Assembly (NCBI RefSeq): GCF_048128805.1
Contig: NC_135999.1
Location: 23,707,659 to 23,771,658, forward strand
Source of the DNA: Centroberyx gerrardi
Lineage: Eukaryota > Chordata > Actinopteri > Beryciformes > Berycidae
DNA length: 64,000 nt
Direction: 5' to 3'
Of this stretch, positions 32,225 to 44,986 are shown in pieces. The position numbers and the translations under genes were made by a program. The notes under the pieces are model-generated. The model was not told the DNA's origin. It saw only the letters and a list, made by a program, of their open reading frames with translations, and searched no databases. Numbering within the stretch: position 1 is the stretch's first letter; every line of letters starts with the position of its first letter.

Positions 32225-32715
32225 AGGGTGGAAGTAACTAATTACATTTACTCCTGTTACTGTAATTCAGTAGCTTTTTTGAGAACTTGTTCCTTTTTGG
32301 AGTATTTTTTCAGAAGTCAGTCATTTTACTTTTACTTAAGTATGTTTTTCCTGACATATTGTACTTCACTACATTTTAAATCACATCCAGAGTACTCATT
32401 TTGTGGCTCTCCATGAGCAACAGAAACTGGAACATCGTAAATTGGCCAATTCAAAGTCAGAGAAGAAGAAAAGAGTAATCTGGCTTTTCTTTGTTTGTGC
32501 ACTTTATTTTGTAATTTCTAATTTTTCCGATTAAAAGAATCTAGTTTGGACTCTGTCCTCTCGGCCTTTTAGAATTGCATGGAAAAGACAATGTTCTATT
32601 TTCTAAAAAGTAACTTAGTAAACTACTTTTTACTTTTTACACTGGACAAGTAAAATTTCAGCAAGGTAACCGCACTTCTACTTGAGTAGGATGTTTTATT
32701 ACTCTTTCCACCCCT
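32225..32715. mobile_element. MITE with AGGGGTGGAAAGAGTA-type ends
   Basis: The left end AGGGTGGAAGTAACTA and right end ACTCTTTCCACCCCTGTA are imperfect inverted repeats. The inner text with TTACTTTTACTTAAGTATG and TACTTCACTACATTTTAAA belongs to a widespread fish repeat. There is no ORF. Confidence 0.7.
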
Positions 32716-32905
32716 GTACAAGACACATGCAGTAGATAATGTATAAAATTATGCCTGAGTCTGACTCTCTTCATGTGGGTTAAAAGCAAGACGAACAACC
32801 ACGCAAGTTCAAAGATTATATCAACTCATCCACGCTGCATCTACGATTACAATGATACAGTTTGAGCTATGTGGGCCAGGGATCTGCTATTAGGCCTTCT
32901 TGGTG

Positions 32906-32944
<39 letters not shown>

Positions 32945-34718
32945 TGCTAAGCTGAAGACGGTCTGCTTCAGCCTCTCCCAGAGACACGCAGGCGTTGTGG
33001 CCCAGTTTGTAAGCCAGCCATGTGAAGCGGAGGGCCGGCCGGGGGAAGATGAGGGGTGTTAAGGGACGGAAACAGCTGGTGGAGAGCCCAGAGGACATTA
33101 ATCTGGGGGGGAAGACAGGATGGCAGGAGAGGCCGTCTAATAAAGCATGGTATTACTGCTGCAAAGGTGTGTGTGTGTGTGTGTGTGTGTGTTTGTGTGG
33201 GTCTGCGTGGGTCTATCTGTCTGTCTGTCTGTCTGTCTTCCTGGGGTATTACTGGTGAGCTGGGGGGGGGGGGGGGGGGGGGGGAGATGTGTCTGTGTGA
33301 TGTGTGTGTGTGTGCTGTCCATCTGGCTGCTACGAGCCTTATGTTTTTTTTGGGTTATGGAAATATTCCCTCATCTCACAGCAAGTCAGAGGGAATTTCT
33401 GCGCTGATTGCTCAGTTTATAGTTTTCAACAACTGTAGAAAATCAGTGTTTAAGTACACTCATCAGATACATTTAGCAGGGCCATTTCAAGTTTTATAGG
33501 CTCAGTACTCTCTGGCTCTTGCTCTTCATAAAAACAAATCCTTCAAGTATTTTTTTTTTTTTTTGGAAAATTAGATAAAATAAAGCAATCCAAATTCTCC
33601 CTGAGCAATTAAAGTTCCGGTTAAAAGGCAGAGGTGGAAGATGGGAGGGGAAGCTGGGCGGCATCAGTCGCACAGACAGTAATGACGGCGCCACTGCTGT
33701 TTAACAATCAAAGATGGGAGGCGGGGGCTCGCAAGGAAGTCTCTCCTCGAAAAATACAGGTGTTTGGTACAATCAAAGCGCAGCTTGCAGAAATGACTGG
33801 GTTTGAAGTTGAAAGGGGAGGCAGGAGGAGAGGGGGGCCGTTGCGGTGAGTGAGTGCCTGCATGAGAAAAAAAAAAAGTGAGTCAGAAGACAACTGTGGG
33901 CCGGTCTCTCCTCTGGGATTTTGAATAATTAACAAGGATAAGGAAGTTGACTACTAGGTGCTTACTGTTTACTTTGTTTTGATTTTTTTCCCTCCCTCCC
34001 GAGGGGAAGTGAGGCTTTAGCCGGCCTAGCTCTCTGGAGGCTGGCGTGTTGGCAGGAGGATTTGTCTGGGACTGCGGTGTCGTTCCCGTGGGACTAGAGC
34101 AAACCAAACCAGCATGAGGCCACAGAAACAGAATCAGAACCGACTGTAGTTGGTAGGAACAAAACATGTATTTACACAACATGTGTCCTTCAAAGAAAAA
34201 GTCTTAAGTTGTACACATATAGACATTCAAATCAAACACATAAGCTTGAGTTTTCACGCTGATATCTCATATTTGGGCCGTTAGAGAAACCAAAGCAAAA
34301 GCTCCTGCTCCTGACTCATAACTATAATTAAAAGTACAATAGATACTAATGAGCAGTGATACAGTGAGTGTAGGGTGTGTAGGACGGTGACACTGGCTCC
34401 AGTAAGATAAAAAGACAGAGACAATATGGATTGATTAATAGCCATTAAACAATTCTTTTAACATGGATCAGGTTTTTCTCCCTTTCCTGGTCATTTACTC
34501 TGTGCACCTCAGGACCGCTATATGAATTTATACATATATTATATATATATTGAGGTAACAGTGAGAAGTAACACAGGTGAGGTGAATGGGTCTGGTCGCA
34601 TTGGTGCTACAGCTAAAACATCTAAAGGTCAAAGGTGCTGCCATATAGGACAGATGAGATAGTTCATCTCAAAGAAACTGACAGGGATTTTTTGCCACAG
34701 CCCAACTACAACAATAAC

Positions 34719-35109
34719 TAGAGATGGGACGACATACTTATCTCACGATACAATTCGATACGTGATATGGCGTGACAATTCGATCCAACCACGTTACGAT
34801 GCAATAAATAAAAGTTCAATGGCAACAAAGTCTGACTGTGCAGAATTATGTATATTACACAAATCTTTCTAGCAATAGCACTGGCTTGCTAGAATGTAAA
34901 CAACAATTTAAAAATGTCATTACAAAGTGCAAATAATATAATTTGGATGGAGAGCTTGTGAAATTGTGATGGGCAAGACGTCTCATTTGTGATTACTACA
35001 GCAGAACAAAATGTAGCTGATATCACAATTCATTTTTCTGCCCCACGATGCGTATTGTCACATTTTTGTATTGCGATATATTGAATTTCAATATATCGTC
35101 CCGTCCCTA
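34719..35109. mobile_element. MITE with GGGACGATATATCG-type ends
   Basis: The left end TAGAGATGGGACGACATA and right end ATATCGTCCCGTCCCTA are inverted. The interior has several ACGATACAATTCGATA-like motifs. There is no ORF. Confidence 0.65.
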
Positions 35110-37080
35110 AAAGTAACTCTTTACGAGAACAAAGCAGACCGCCATAATCACACATCCATATTTCAGTATTATCTTATCTATTCGTTTGGAAGATTGTTTG
35201 AGGAACCACAAACACAAGCAAACAATTCATACGTACACGCAGCGTAAAGACATGTACAGAAAAGTATGCAACCACTGACAAACTGTTCAACAAGCTATCT
35301 AAACAGATTTAAATCATTAGCAGAATTTGTAAGCCCCCACTTGTAATTGCACCGTAATTAAATGTTATTAAACAGTCTTTTTTAGATTGTGCGGCATTGT
35401 ACCCATGAGGAAATATGCATGACTATTTAAAGGCGTCGGTAAACACCATTTAGGCTTGGTGTGTGGTCCTTAATTCTCCTCTATGTGTACATGTACATTA
35501 TACTGAGAATAGACCAGCAGATCAAACCTCAAAAGGAATTGAAGGGTTTCATTCCAAAAGGCTATATATCTATTTTATAAAAGAAAAAAATCTGTTTCTC
35601 CATGTCAAATGTTCAGTATTTAGAAAACAAAGATCATCACATCCTCTGAAGTGTTACTATTTTCTTTGTGCCGAGCTCAAGATAGCTGGTAACTTCAATA
35701 ATATTGACTGGTGAGTTTTACTTTCGTGCCAGCAACAAATTTGTCAAAGTAAACAAACATATCCATAACTCACTTGGCGATAAAACACTGCAGTTCTTTC
35801 TGTGTGAGCATTTCAATACTTTTTGATGTGCTAAAAGGCAGGGGATGCTTTTACTGGACTACAATTGTCATTTCTGTTCAGATAAATCTCAGTAGATCTG
35901 ATTTGTTTGATCGCTCTCTGTGTCTTGAAGGAAATGCAGTGTCTGTAAATCCACCAAGGCGCTTGCTGATTCAATATTTTGTCAATATTTGCTGCTCGGC
36001 TCTGGCCGGCGAAAACATTATATCAGCGTCATGTCGCCTAATCAGTTCGAGCTCAGCATTTCTAAAGTGCTGCTTCAGAGAAAGAGAGCAGGGATGGTAG
36101 GAAGCCACTTCCCGCCGGTCTGTCTGTGGTCTGTGTTTGTCAGTTGATTTGAAGTTGCTCCACCAACATGCTGTGACAGGAAAGGAATTAACTCAGCGAG
36201 GAGACAAAATAAAAAGCCTCAAAGGAAGACGATGATAAACTATTAAATGCGTGATGCACACTCAAGGCCATTGTAATCCATTACGCTCTGATGTATCACA
36301 ATGTTCACAACTTGGAAGAAATTCAACATTTGGCACACACTTTCTGTGTCTTTTTAGCAGTTCAAATTCTTCAAATTACACACAGTATAATTCGAATTTT
36401 GTTTCTTCCCATATGACACACACATACATGCACTGTTTCACTAAAGGGGACCCAGAGTGTTTGAAAGTTTCATTGACTATTCTGTGTGAAAAGCAGAAGA
36501 CAGGCCCGGTACTTTTTAAATTAGACAAGCTGGTACTTTTTGATATGCCGCTGTAGCAGCAGAGGTGATGCACGAAAATCCTCAATCTCTGCATCGGCCT
36601 GAGCCAAACCGCGTCTCAGGAGTGTCGGCAATTAAAGGATTTCCAGGTCTCAACTATCTGATTCACAGACTCCAGTCACCCTCCTCTGATCCTCCACCTG
36701 TCCATGTTACACAGCCAACGCTATACAGAGCGAAAAAATGTATCTTGAGGCACACATAAGGCTCACTGTCATAACTTCCCCAGTGTATGTCCTATATGTG
36801 TATGTATGCATGTTTTCTTTTTGTTCTTTTAATTGTGAAGCACTTTGTACCAGTCAGAAAAGTGCTATAGCAATAAAGTTTATTATTGTTATTATAAGCG
36901 ACTCACCAATGCCACAGGCTACAGCTGGCATCTGTTCATGGCACTTTGCAACCAGATAGGAAAAAACTACAGCAGTAGAAAGTTATCTTTGTTTTAGCTC
37001 ATTACATTTTCATACTATTTATCCATTTGCATGCCCTAATAGAAAGAATGATTGTCCTTGTTAGGCCTATATTCTAAATA

Positions 37081-37722
37081 TTCTGAGACAGGGGTTCCCA
37101 AACCTTTTCATGTCAAGGAAAATAGATACACCAAATAGATGTAGACATCTTTTTGTTGTTAGATATGACTTTATACTGTCTATACTGTAGGAGGGGAGAT
37201 AACAGTGAAACCTATGAACAAAGTAAGTACTCATAAAGAACGGCCATGTAGAGATATTTTAATTATGTACTGTTGTATGTTGTAAAGTGTGAATTATTTT
37301 AAATGGTTAAAGTGTTGTGTTTAATTATATGAAGTGTGACAAACAGGCAATGTGCAGTGATTTAGAGGGCCAATTGTAATATAATGTGTTTTTACAGTGA
37401 TTGTCACAGTTCCAATTTATTCCATCATGTATATCTGACATGTTACCTATCTTCCATGCTACCTAGTTTAGCACTTTGACTATAAAGAACACATCAGTTG
37501 TGCCCAGTGCTGCCATTGGTGGGTAAAGAAAATGAACTAAAGAGAAACCAAAGTGTGGAAGATTTGTGTAGCCATGCAACACTGAAATACATAATCTCAC
37601 TGTGTCTTCTTCTAGTGAGGGAAATAACAGCAAAGGCAAACTATTCTCTGTTTCATTGGCGGCCTCATGGGAGCCCTTCAAGGACCCTAGCAGGTCCCCA
37701 GACCCCACATTGGGAACCACTG
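37081..37722. mobile_element. hAT-type non-autonomous element
   Basis: It begins CAGGGGTTCCCAAACC at 37089 and ends TTGGGAACCACTG at 37722, matching the CAGTGGTTCCCAA ends of hAT elements. The flanking eight bases (TTCTGAGA and AGCCGAGG) do not match, so it may be a composite of two insertions or an old copy. Confidence 0.55.
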
Positions 37723-37899
37723 AGCCGAGGCTGTAGAGTAGACCATGAGGGTTTTTTTTTTTTTTTTAGCTTTGACAGACACATTTCCCCATTGATCCGC
37801 CTGTTTTCCCAAAGCGCGCAGTTTCCTCACCTCCTGCCGAGGGCGCATCTTCAAAGCGCGGACTGACACTCAGCAGAGGGAGGAGCCTTGCTCAAGTCA

Positions 37900-38167
37900 A
37901 GATACATAACCTATCATAAAGTTTGTCACTACTGAGAAGACAGCTTACCTGTGCGCCGAGACGCCGAGAGTTTTTGCTTCACCTGGACGGTTTGCGATGG
38001 AGAAAATGAGATGAAATATGAGGATATTATTTGTCTGTGCGCATCTGTTGACGAAGGGAAGAAGCAGCAGAGCTGAGCTGAGACACTTCCAAGGTTTTTT
38101 TCAAGCGAGTTGCGTTTATTCCAAAAAGATAATAACGACAGCAGCGCGCAGCCGAAAGGACAAACAG
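37900..38167 (+). promoter_or_regulatory. candidate 5' noncoding exon of sp6
   Basis: A GC-richer block lies downstream of a weak TATA-like CATAAAG (about 37915). It has no long ORF and ends at a good donor, ACAAACAG then GTAACT, at 38167. The acceptor at about 43077 (CTCTTTGCAG) upstream of the sp6 ATG could receive it. The link across 4.9 kb is inferred only from strand and splice signals. Confidence 0.3.
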
Positions 38168-41100
38168 GTAACTCATGACTTTAAATGTATTACAGTCCAG
38201 TGGTTTTGACTATGTTGCCGTGTTGTAGACTACCAGACTATAGCAATGCTTTTCTTATCTGAATTATAAACGGCAAGGTCGATGACTGCATCTTCATTAA
38301 CTCCTGCAAAAAAAACTGTAATAATCCCATAATACATTTTATAAGGATCCAATGATTCAAAGAAACTGCAGTAAAACTATTTCCATATGGGAATATCATA
38401 GTAATATCATAGTGATAGGAGACAAAAAATGCCAAGGTAGGCTACAATAAAGGCACAATAAACGCACTGTTGAGTACCGCAGACACGCTTTAAAGTCCGT
38501 ATATGGATATTAAAGGAATATCACAGTGACTTGAAGAGAAAAACGAAATTAGTTTGTCACACTGGACAGAGTAACAATCTCTAACTCTCTTTAAAAAAAA
38601 AGAAAAAAAAGACAAACCAAGACTCCTGCAGCCTGCCTTATCTGAGTTAATGTTCCTGAAACTTTTTTGGTAACCAAACATTCAAACAAACCTTTATTTT
38701 TTTCTTCTTTTTTGTAGGCTACACTGTATTTTTGTGTGCTGGTGTATAGCGCAGGTCTGTTCATACCGGTATTACGGTTCAGTTAGCCGCTAATTGGGTG
38801 AACGTGAAGGTCCAGATTTTCAGGTAAAGACATCAAAGTGTGGACTGGATTGAACTGACAGCTTTTGTGATTGCAGCAGAAGTTGCAGGCCTGTTGCCAG
38901 CTCCGGCAGGTCAATTTCAAGGTGACGTAGCATAGTGTAACATTTGGAAGGGTAGGGTAAATATGTAGGGAAACATTTTGTATTTTTTTTTTTCTGATGT
39001 TAATTCAAATCAAATGAATGATGCAGAATAGTCAATTACAGGGGAAATGAATCACACCAGTCATAATTATTATGATAAATGCATCAAGTCTGTAAGATAG
39101 TGCTGTTGAATTTCAAAATCTGGTACCACAATGCTTCTGTTCATTTTTTAATTGCTGTAATTGTTGTAATTGTTGCACTCTTCTTTTATGTTCCTCCTAA
39201 TCATATCACACAATAATATTATCATGAATGTAATTAGTTTTAGACTGCAGTAGACTTTTTCAGGTTCCCCTCAGGAACTTTCCCCAGGTTCTCTATGAAA
39301 TTAGTAGAGTTTTGTAGAATATGCAACATGAGACAAATATACAGCCTACAGAACATTCAATTAGGTTATGAAATTAAGTCCTAATTATGTGCAAAAAGTA
39401 ATTGGAAAGTGTGTGGGATGGTTAATATCTATTAAATTAATCTGCACTTTGCACATTAAACTGGACAGTTTGATACTGCTAGATCAATAGTTTTTATTAA
39501 TCACATTTGTATCCGAGGGCTTGGGGAAAAGAACTGTGACCTGATGATTGATCATTATTTCAAATACAACTGATTATAAGGCCATATGTTACTGTTTTAA
39601 AAAAGCAATAATCAGGATGGACATGATATACAGTGTTTCATTCCAAAAGATTTATTATACCTGACACCTGTTCTGCTGTTATGCATGTAAGTCTCACAGC
39701 AAAATATCATGTAAGTTATTATTATAATAATTATTATTATAATTCAGATATTGTAAATCTTTTGGAATGAAAAACTGTACATCTTGTCCATGTTTAATCA
39801 TCACTCTGATCCATGGATACAGTGAAACATAGACATAAACACTGAAACAACATAAACACTTAAACATTTTGAATAATCACACAAGACCATAAAATAGTAT
39901 TTGAGAGGAATTTACTATTGAAGGACACTATGTGACTGTGTTACTCTTGGAAATGTCAGGTTTGGAAAATGAAATGTGACATCAGTTTTTGTGTTATGTG
40001 CATGCATCTTTACCAGAGCCAGGAGTGTCATAGTTGACACAAAATATGTATTGTATATAACTATATAAATGACACACTATTTGTACAGTGACTGGTGATG
40101 ATGGTGGCTCTCAACACTAAAATTTAGATTAGTCGTTCTTTCTTTCTTTCTCTTTCCATTGAGATGCATTATAAGGATAAAAAACTGATCTTAAATGCTA
40201 GTTTAACAAAGGACAAATTATTGCCAAAATATGTGCCAGAGAATGCCTTTCATGCAATAATGTATGCACCAATGTCACACAGACACTCATAAATTACCAA
40301 GTATGTGCAGCTGTCATCCATATGTAAACTATCACTGCACCACAGACCTGATCACACTGTTAGAGCACCGGGGAATCTAGTAGTAGTGATTATCTATCCA
40401 TGTCAAGCTCTACATGTTAGTAACTTATCTGATCTCAGTTGTGCAAATCACATTGTGGTTCAAAATCAGGTCACAACATTTTCTAAATACTAAGATGCAG
40501 TGAATTTACTGTTTCAGCTTATCATTGTACTACTATATGATCAAGTTTGGAGTCAGACTTAGGTCATATAGTTTTTCCCAAATAATTCTTTGTGTTTGTT
40601 TTAACCTGAGTACAAATGTGAGGGATTTTCCACACAGGGCCATTCAGAAAGTTTAGACTATCCTAGAAAAGTATTTAAAACTCCAAATTTGTATACACTT
40701 TTCTGACAACTTAACCTGACACTATCTGGATTGATGCGTCCAACCCCACCCATCTTGTACTCCAAGGAGGTTAAAACAAACTACAAATTACTTTGCAAAT
40801 GCCATTTGACCCCGGTGTGTTTGGAGTGTCCACAGACAGCCAGTGTTAACATTTTAACTGCGTTCCGCAAAGTCTGGGATGAGCCTAGAGGTGGGTCGTG
40901 GGATAATTAAATTGGGCCAGTACATGATTCTGGAAAAAATTTTGAAGTTTTCCCAAGTCCCTGAAACATAAGGTAGGCTTAATAAAACAGTTAGTAGTCT
41001 GAAAACAGGGTGACTTTTGTTGGATGAGGTTACCAAATCAGAATCATTGGGTCACAATTAAATTTAGGCCCCATGAGAAGAAACGTTTAAAGCATACCTT

Positions 41101-43076
41101 GCTCTAACTCAGATACACTGCACTTATATTGTACATTCTTTTCCCTTCACAGTCACTGAGTGAAAAAAATCACCAATAGGAAAGTTTCACCCTCTCTGTG
41201 CCTCTTCCCGATGGCAGACTTGTAAACCGGGGGCTGTGCTGGGTCTTGGTCGGGCAGGTTTTATGACCGGAGCGCTGTCGTCGCTCTGTACGTCCTCCTC
41301 CTCCTCCCAGCCTGCCGGCCCCTGGGGCCCCACGCCAGCTGTTTCCCTCAGGAGCTCCGAGTGCTACCAGCACTTTTGTGAATGGAGGAGGATGCCGCTA
41401 CCTTTGTTTATGGTTATGTCAGTGAGTGGAGGGGCGCAAAAAAAAAAAAAAAGAGGGACCATTCCACTGTGCGTCTGACTTGCATTCCCCAAAAATTACA
41501 GAGCAGTAGCTCTGGCTCCAGGGCGACATGAAATAAATCAGCTTGACCTTTAACACTAGACCTTTCATTAGGGAATTCCAAACTAATTGCTTTACGATTT
41601 CATTACAACAAGAAAGCATCTCTTGGAGTTGGAGAGGGTTAGGCTGAGCTTTTGAGAAGCAAGTGTAATGCATCATTCTTAATCCTGCTGGTCTGGCTGT
41701 ATTGACTCAACAAATTGAGATCTACTGAGGGGATCCTTCAGTGTCAAGCTGAGCGATGCCACCCGTGACCTGCAGACTCCGCACGCTCTCGCCCGGCTCT
41801 AATGCTTCTAGATATCAGACAGGATGTACGTCTTCCATTGCAGCTCGACCTCTTGGTTCTGGCTGACCTTTACGCAGTTTGCCATCTCAGATATGGTATC
41901 ACACCCTGTGATCTCAAGACCAAGATACCAACCTCTGAAGTTTCAGACTGCTTTACTGTTTCCTGCAGTAAAGATAATTGTAGATCTTCGAGGATGGGAG
42001 TGTGGTGGGGGTGTTGGGAGTCAACAGATTGTTTGGGGCTGGGACATGTTTTGAGCCGAGCGCAAGTCCTGCAGGTTGGTAGCTTCTTGTCATAAACTTC
42101 CATCAACTTCTTGAATTTTAACAAGCTTTTTGTTGCGCCTGCTGTGTGTGTGTGTGTGTGTGTTGTGTGTGTGTGTGTTGGGGGGCGGGTGGCTGAACAA
42201 TACTGTTCAGGTGTGTTGCACTGTGCCTACCTGGACAGGATGCTGTTTCAGAGCGTGTGCCCATAATTATACACATAAAGTAATTGTTCTCTTGTTGTTG
42301 TTGGACTCCTATTCTCAGGCTCCTGAATGCCGTCAGTCTGCAACTGTTGATGCTTTCTGCCGCCAGTGTGTAAGAGGCGGGGCGTTTTACGGGGCTCTTT
42401 TTGTAACTTGCCTGGAGGGCTGTTGTTGTAAATCATGTGTGATTCATAAAAAACAGGTTCTCCTGTCTGCCAAGCTTCATCTCCACAAACCTCAGAGACG
42501 TACAAATAGACTTTGGCCTGCAGCCATACCTCCCTGGATCTTCTTCCTTTACCAAACTGCTCTGCTGTCAACACTCCCCTTCGCTCTTCTCCCTCCCCCC
42601 ACCTCACTAGTATTTATCTCCCTCCGCCTCTGCCTCTGCCTCTGCACAGGGCCGATGATGTTGTTTTCTTTGCGCTTGTCTTTGACTGTCCTCCATGGGA
42701 AGTACCTGGCAGCGGATGCATGTGGCAGGTTTCTGCCTGGACACGTCTCTCTCCCCCTCTCTTCTGTCTCCACGGCCACGCAGCGTGAGAACTGCGGTAT
42801 CCATGGCAATGAGGGGGGTGTGCTTGGGGTTGGTTATTTAAATGTGGTAGGTTGGAGGATTTGGGTTCATTAAAGTTTAGATCATCAGCTCTTGAGTCAT
42901 TTCAACGCCTTTTGGAGTTAAAAAAAATGACCTCAAGACCTCTCATCTTCAAAGTCAATGCATGCAGTTTAATGAAGTCACTGACAACCTTTTGTTAGAC
43001 AAAATGTGAGCAAGTGAGAAAGGCTGAGTGGATCTTGTAGAAGAGATAATAATCTGTCTGTTCTTTCTCTTTGCAG
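38168..43076. other. gene-poor interval between candidate sp6 exon and coding exon
   Basis: No supported coding region. It holds a 36-bp inverted repeat (39619-39789) and a (TG)n tract at 42142-42178. A 247-codon ORF at 42130-42873 begins inside the (TG)n tract and is judged spurious. A GC-rich stretch at 41220-41360 could be regulatory. Confidence 0.45.
39619..39789. repeat. inverted repeat, 36-bp arms, 99-bp spacer
   Basis: The left arm 39619-39654 (core TTTCATTCCAAAAGATTTA) and right arm 39754-39789 are reverse complements with three mismatches. The spacer is AT-rich. This is the usual shape of a short MITE, or of a transcript able to fold into a long hairpin. Confidence 0.85.
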
Positions 43077-43199
43077 GTTTTTCCACTGCATGGTCATCCC
43101 ACCATGTGTTAATCTTCTCAGCATTACCCAGTAGATAAAGAACAACACTTTGGAGCAGCAGTCCTCATCACCAGCCTTGCACCTGCACCAGCTGCTCTC

Positions 43200-44123
43200 A
43201 TGGCCCACCCTTATGAGCCCTGGTTACGGACAGCACCACCTAGTGGCAGCTCAGAAGACATGAACATCCCCTCCTGGTGGGACCTCCACCCCGGACCAGG
43301 AAGCTGGATGGACCTGCAGGCGGGGCAGAGTGTCGGGCTGCCTTCAGTGGGTGCAGGCAGCTCCATGGGACTGCAGCCGTCTTTAGGACCTTATGGCTCT
43401 GAACCCCAGCTGTGCACCCTGCCTCCGGCTCAGCTCGGCCCAGCCTCCCACTCTGCTCACCTCTTCCCCCAGGAGGGTTTCAAGATGGAGCCACTGGCTC
43501 CTGAAATGCTGCAGCAAGAGCCGTTCTCCCTGGAGGAGCCACAGGAGAGCGCTGCCTCGGCCCGCCCGAAGACCCAGCGTCGCTCCTCGTCCAGAGGCGC
43601 CGGCCAGGCCGTGTGCCGCTGCCCTAACTGTGTTCACGCCGAACAGCTGGGTCAGAATACTGATGACGGCAGGAGGAAGCACATGCACAACTGCCACATC
43701 CCCGGCTGTGGCAAAGCCTACGCCAAGACCTCCCATCTGAAGGCTCACCTACGCTGGCACAGCGGGGACCGGCCTTTCGTCTGCAACTGGCTCTTCTGCG
43801 GGAAGCGTTTCACTCGCTCTGATGAACTGCAGCGCCACCTGCAGACGCACACAGGTGCCAAGAAGTTCAGCTGTGCCTTATGCCCCAGAGTGTTTATGCG
43901 CAACGACCACCTGGCCAAGCACATGCGCACGCACGAGTCCCCGCCAGGGCACGGTGAGGAGAGGGTGAACGGAGACGGGAGGATGGATAAGGGCTTTGAT
44001 ACCCCCACTCCTCCTCAGTCATCCTCCCTCGTACCTGCGTCAGACGCCACAGAGCCGCCGCTGAAGCTGAAATGCGAGACAGACCCCTCAGTCTCCAGTG
44101 TAACGGGGCAGTCCAGCTAACTG
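43200..44123 (+). CDS. sp6: Sp6 transcription factor (Sp/KLF family)
   Basis: A single 306-codon coding exon. [11 protein letters not shown] and [15 protein letters not shown] match the region of SP6 that starts at about residue 100 of the human protein. The Buttonhead box VCRCPNC is at about 138-144. Three C2H2 fingers lie at 165-187 ([19 protein letters not shown]), 195-217 ([19 protein letters not shown]) and 225-245 ([17 protein letters not shown]). Sp factors bind GC or GT boxes; SP6 (epiprofin) acts in tooth, skin and limb ectoderm. The neighbour scrn2 supports this assignment over Sp7, 8 or 9. The start is forced: the same frame has a stop at 43110 and no Met between. The exon is preceded by an acceptor near 43077. 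Compared with the human protein it lacks about 100 N-terminal residues. Finger 3 has Asn where Ser is usual (RNDHL). Confidence 0.9.
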
Positions 44124-44952
44124 CATTACTTTTAGAAGTTTTCTCAGTTAGCAGTTCACCATCAGCCATAGAGGTGTCACTGTTTTACCCTAGAATAGAG
44201 AATAGAACAAAAGTATGGAACAACCTTTTACTGATAAATTCTGGATTGAACAGAAAGTGTCTTTCTGCAGCCTTGTGAATTTGTCAGTAGGGCTAACCTA
44301 AAGACTTCTGTAATAATCCAAATGTTAGAGCACAGAGAAAAGAATGCAACCAGGCATCTTTCCTGAAGGAGCGTCATCTGAGGATAAAACATTCCTCTGT
44401 GCATTTGTCCAAATGAAAGGTGGCTAAGGAGGCAACCAAGCTGGAACAAGCTTGCTGCTAGGACTTCTACTGCTGCTAGTGCTACTATTACCAGTAGACT
44501 AAGAGACTTGGAATGAGTTTAACTGAAGGTGGCTTTTTAACATGTTTACAATGAAACCAAGTAACCAAATCTGTTACTTGAAAACCGGAGAGAGGTTTAT
44601 CTCCAACATCCATTTTCATTTTCTTTTTCAGTGAAATTGAAGGCATGAAGCATGCCGAAATGAGAGAGGGAGATATTTTCACCATTTCTATTGCTTACGT
44701 GTGTAGCCTACTGTACAAGTTGTGACGAGACACTGGAAAATTACACTTCATTTTGTACTATTTTAAAATGTTATCAGCCATTTTGGATCGTTGACATTAG
44801 ATGCCACAAAAATTGGGTGTGGCATGTTGATGCAGTAAAAAATGGCAAATGAACAGAAAGTATGCTGTTATGTCAGTGTGCTGTGGTGCCTCGTGATGAG
44901 AGCCAATGTGATGTTGATAGATGTCATATATATATGTTATTTTAATATATAG

Positions 44953-44986
<34 letters not shown>

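Larger units (their letters stand above)
29701..37080. other. gene-poor interval between scrn2 and sp6, left part
   Basis: No supported coding region. It contains a poly(A) run (31741-31759), (CA)n at 31819-31850 and 32907-32940, (GT)n at 33167-33192, (CTGT)n at 33213-33237, a run of 23 G at 33262-33284, MITEs at 32225-32715 and 34719-35109, and a LINE/SINE-like tail (GTGCTATAGCAATAAAGTT) near 36868. Short ORFs here lack domains. Distal regulatory DNA of scrn2 or sp6 may lie here but none is recognisable by eye. Confidence 0.5.

Noticed and set aside
33056-33499. 147-codon + strand ORF
   Set aside because: Its residues come mainly from (GT)n and poly-G runs (CVCVC, GGGG), so it is a low-complexity artefact.
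42130-42873. 247-codon + strand ORF
   Set aside because: It starts in a (TG)n microsatellite; the remainder has no recognisable domain and no conserved motif.
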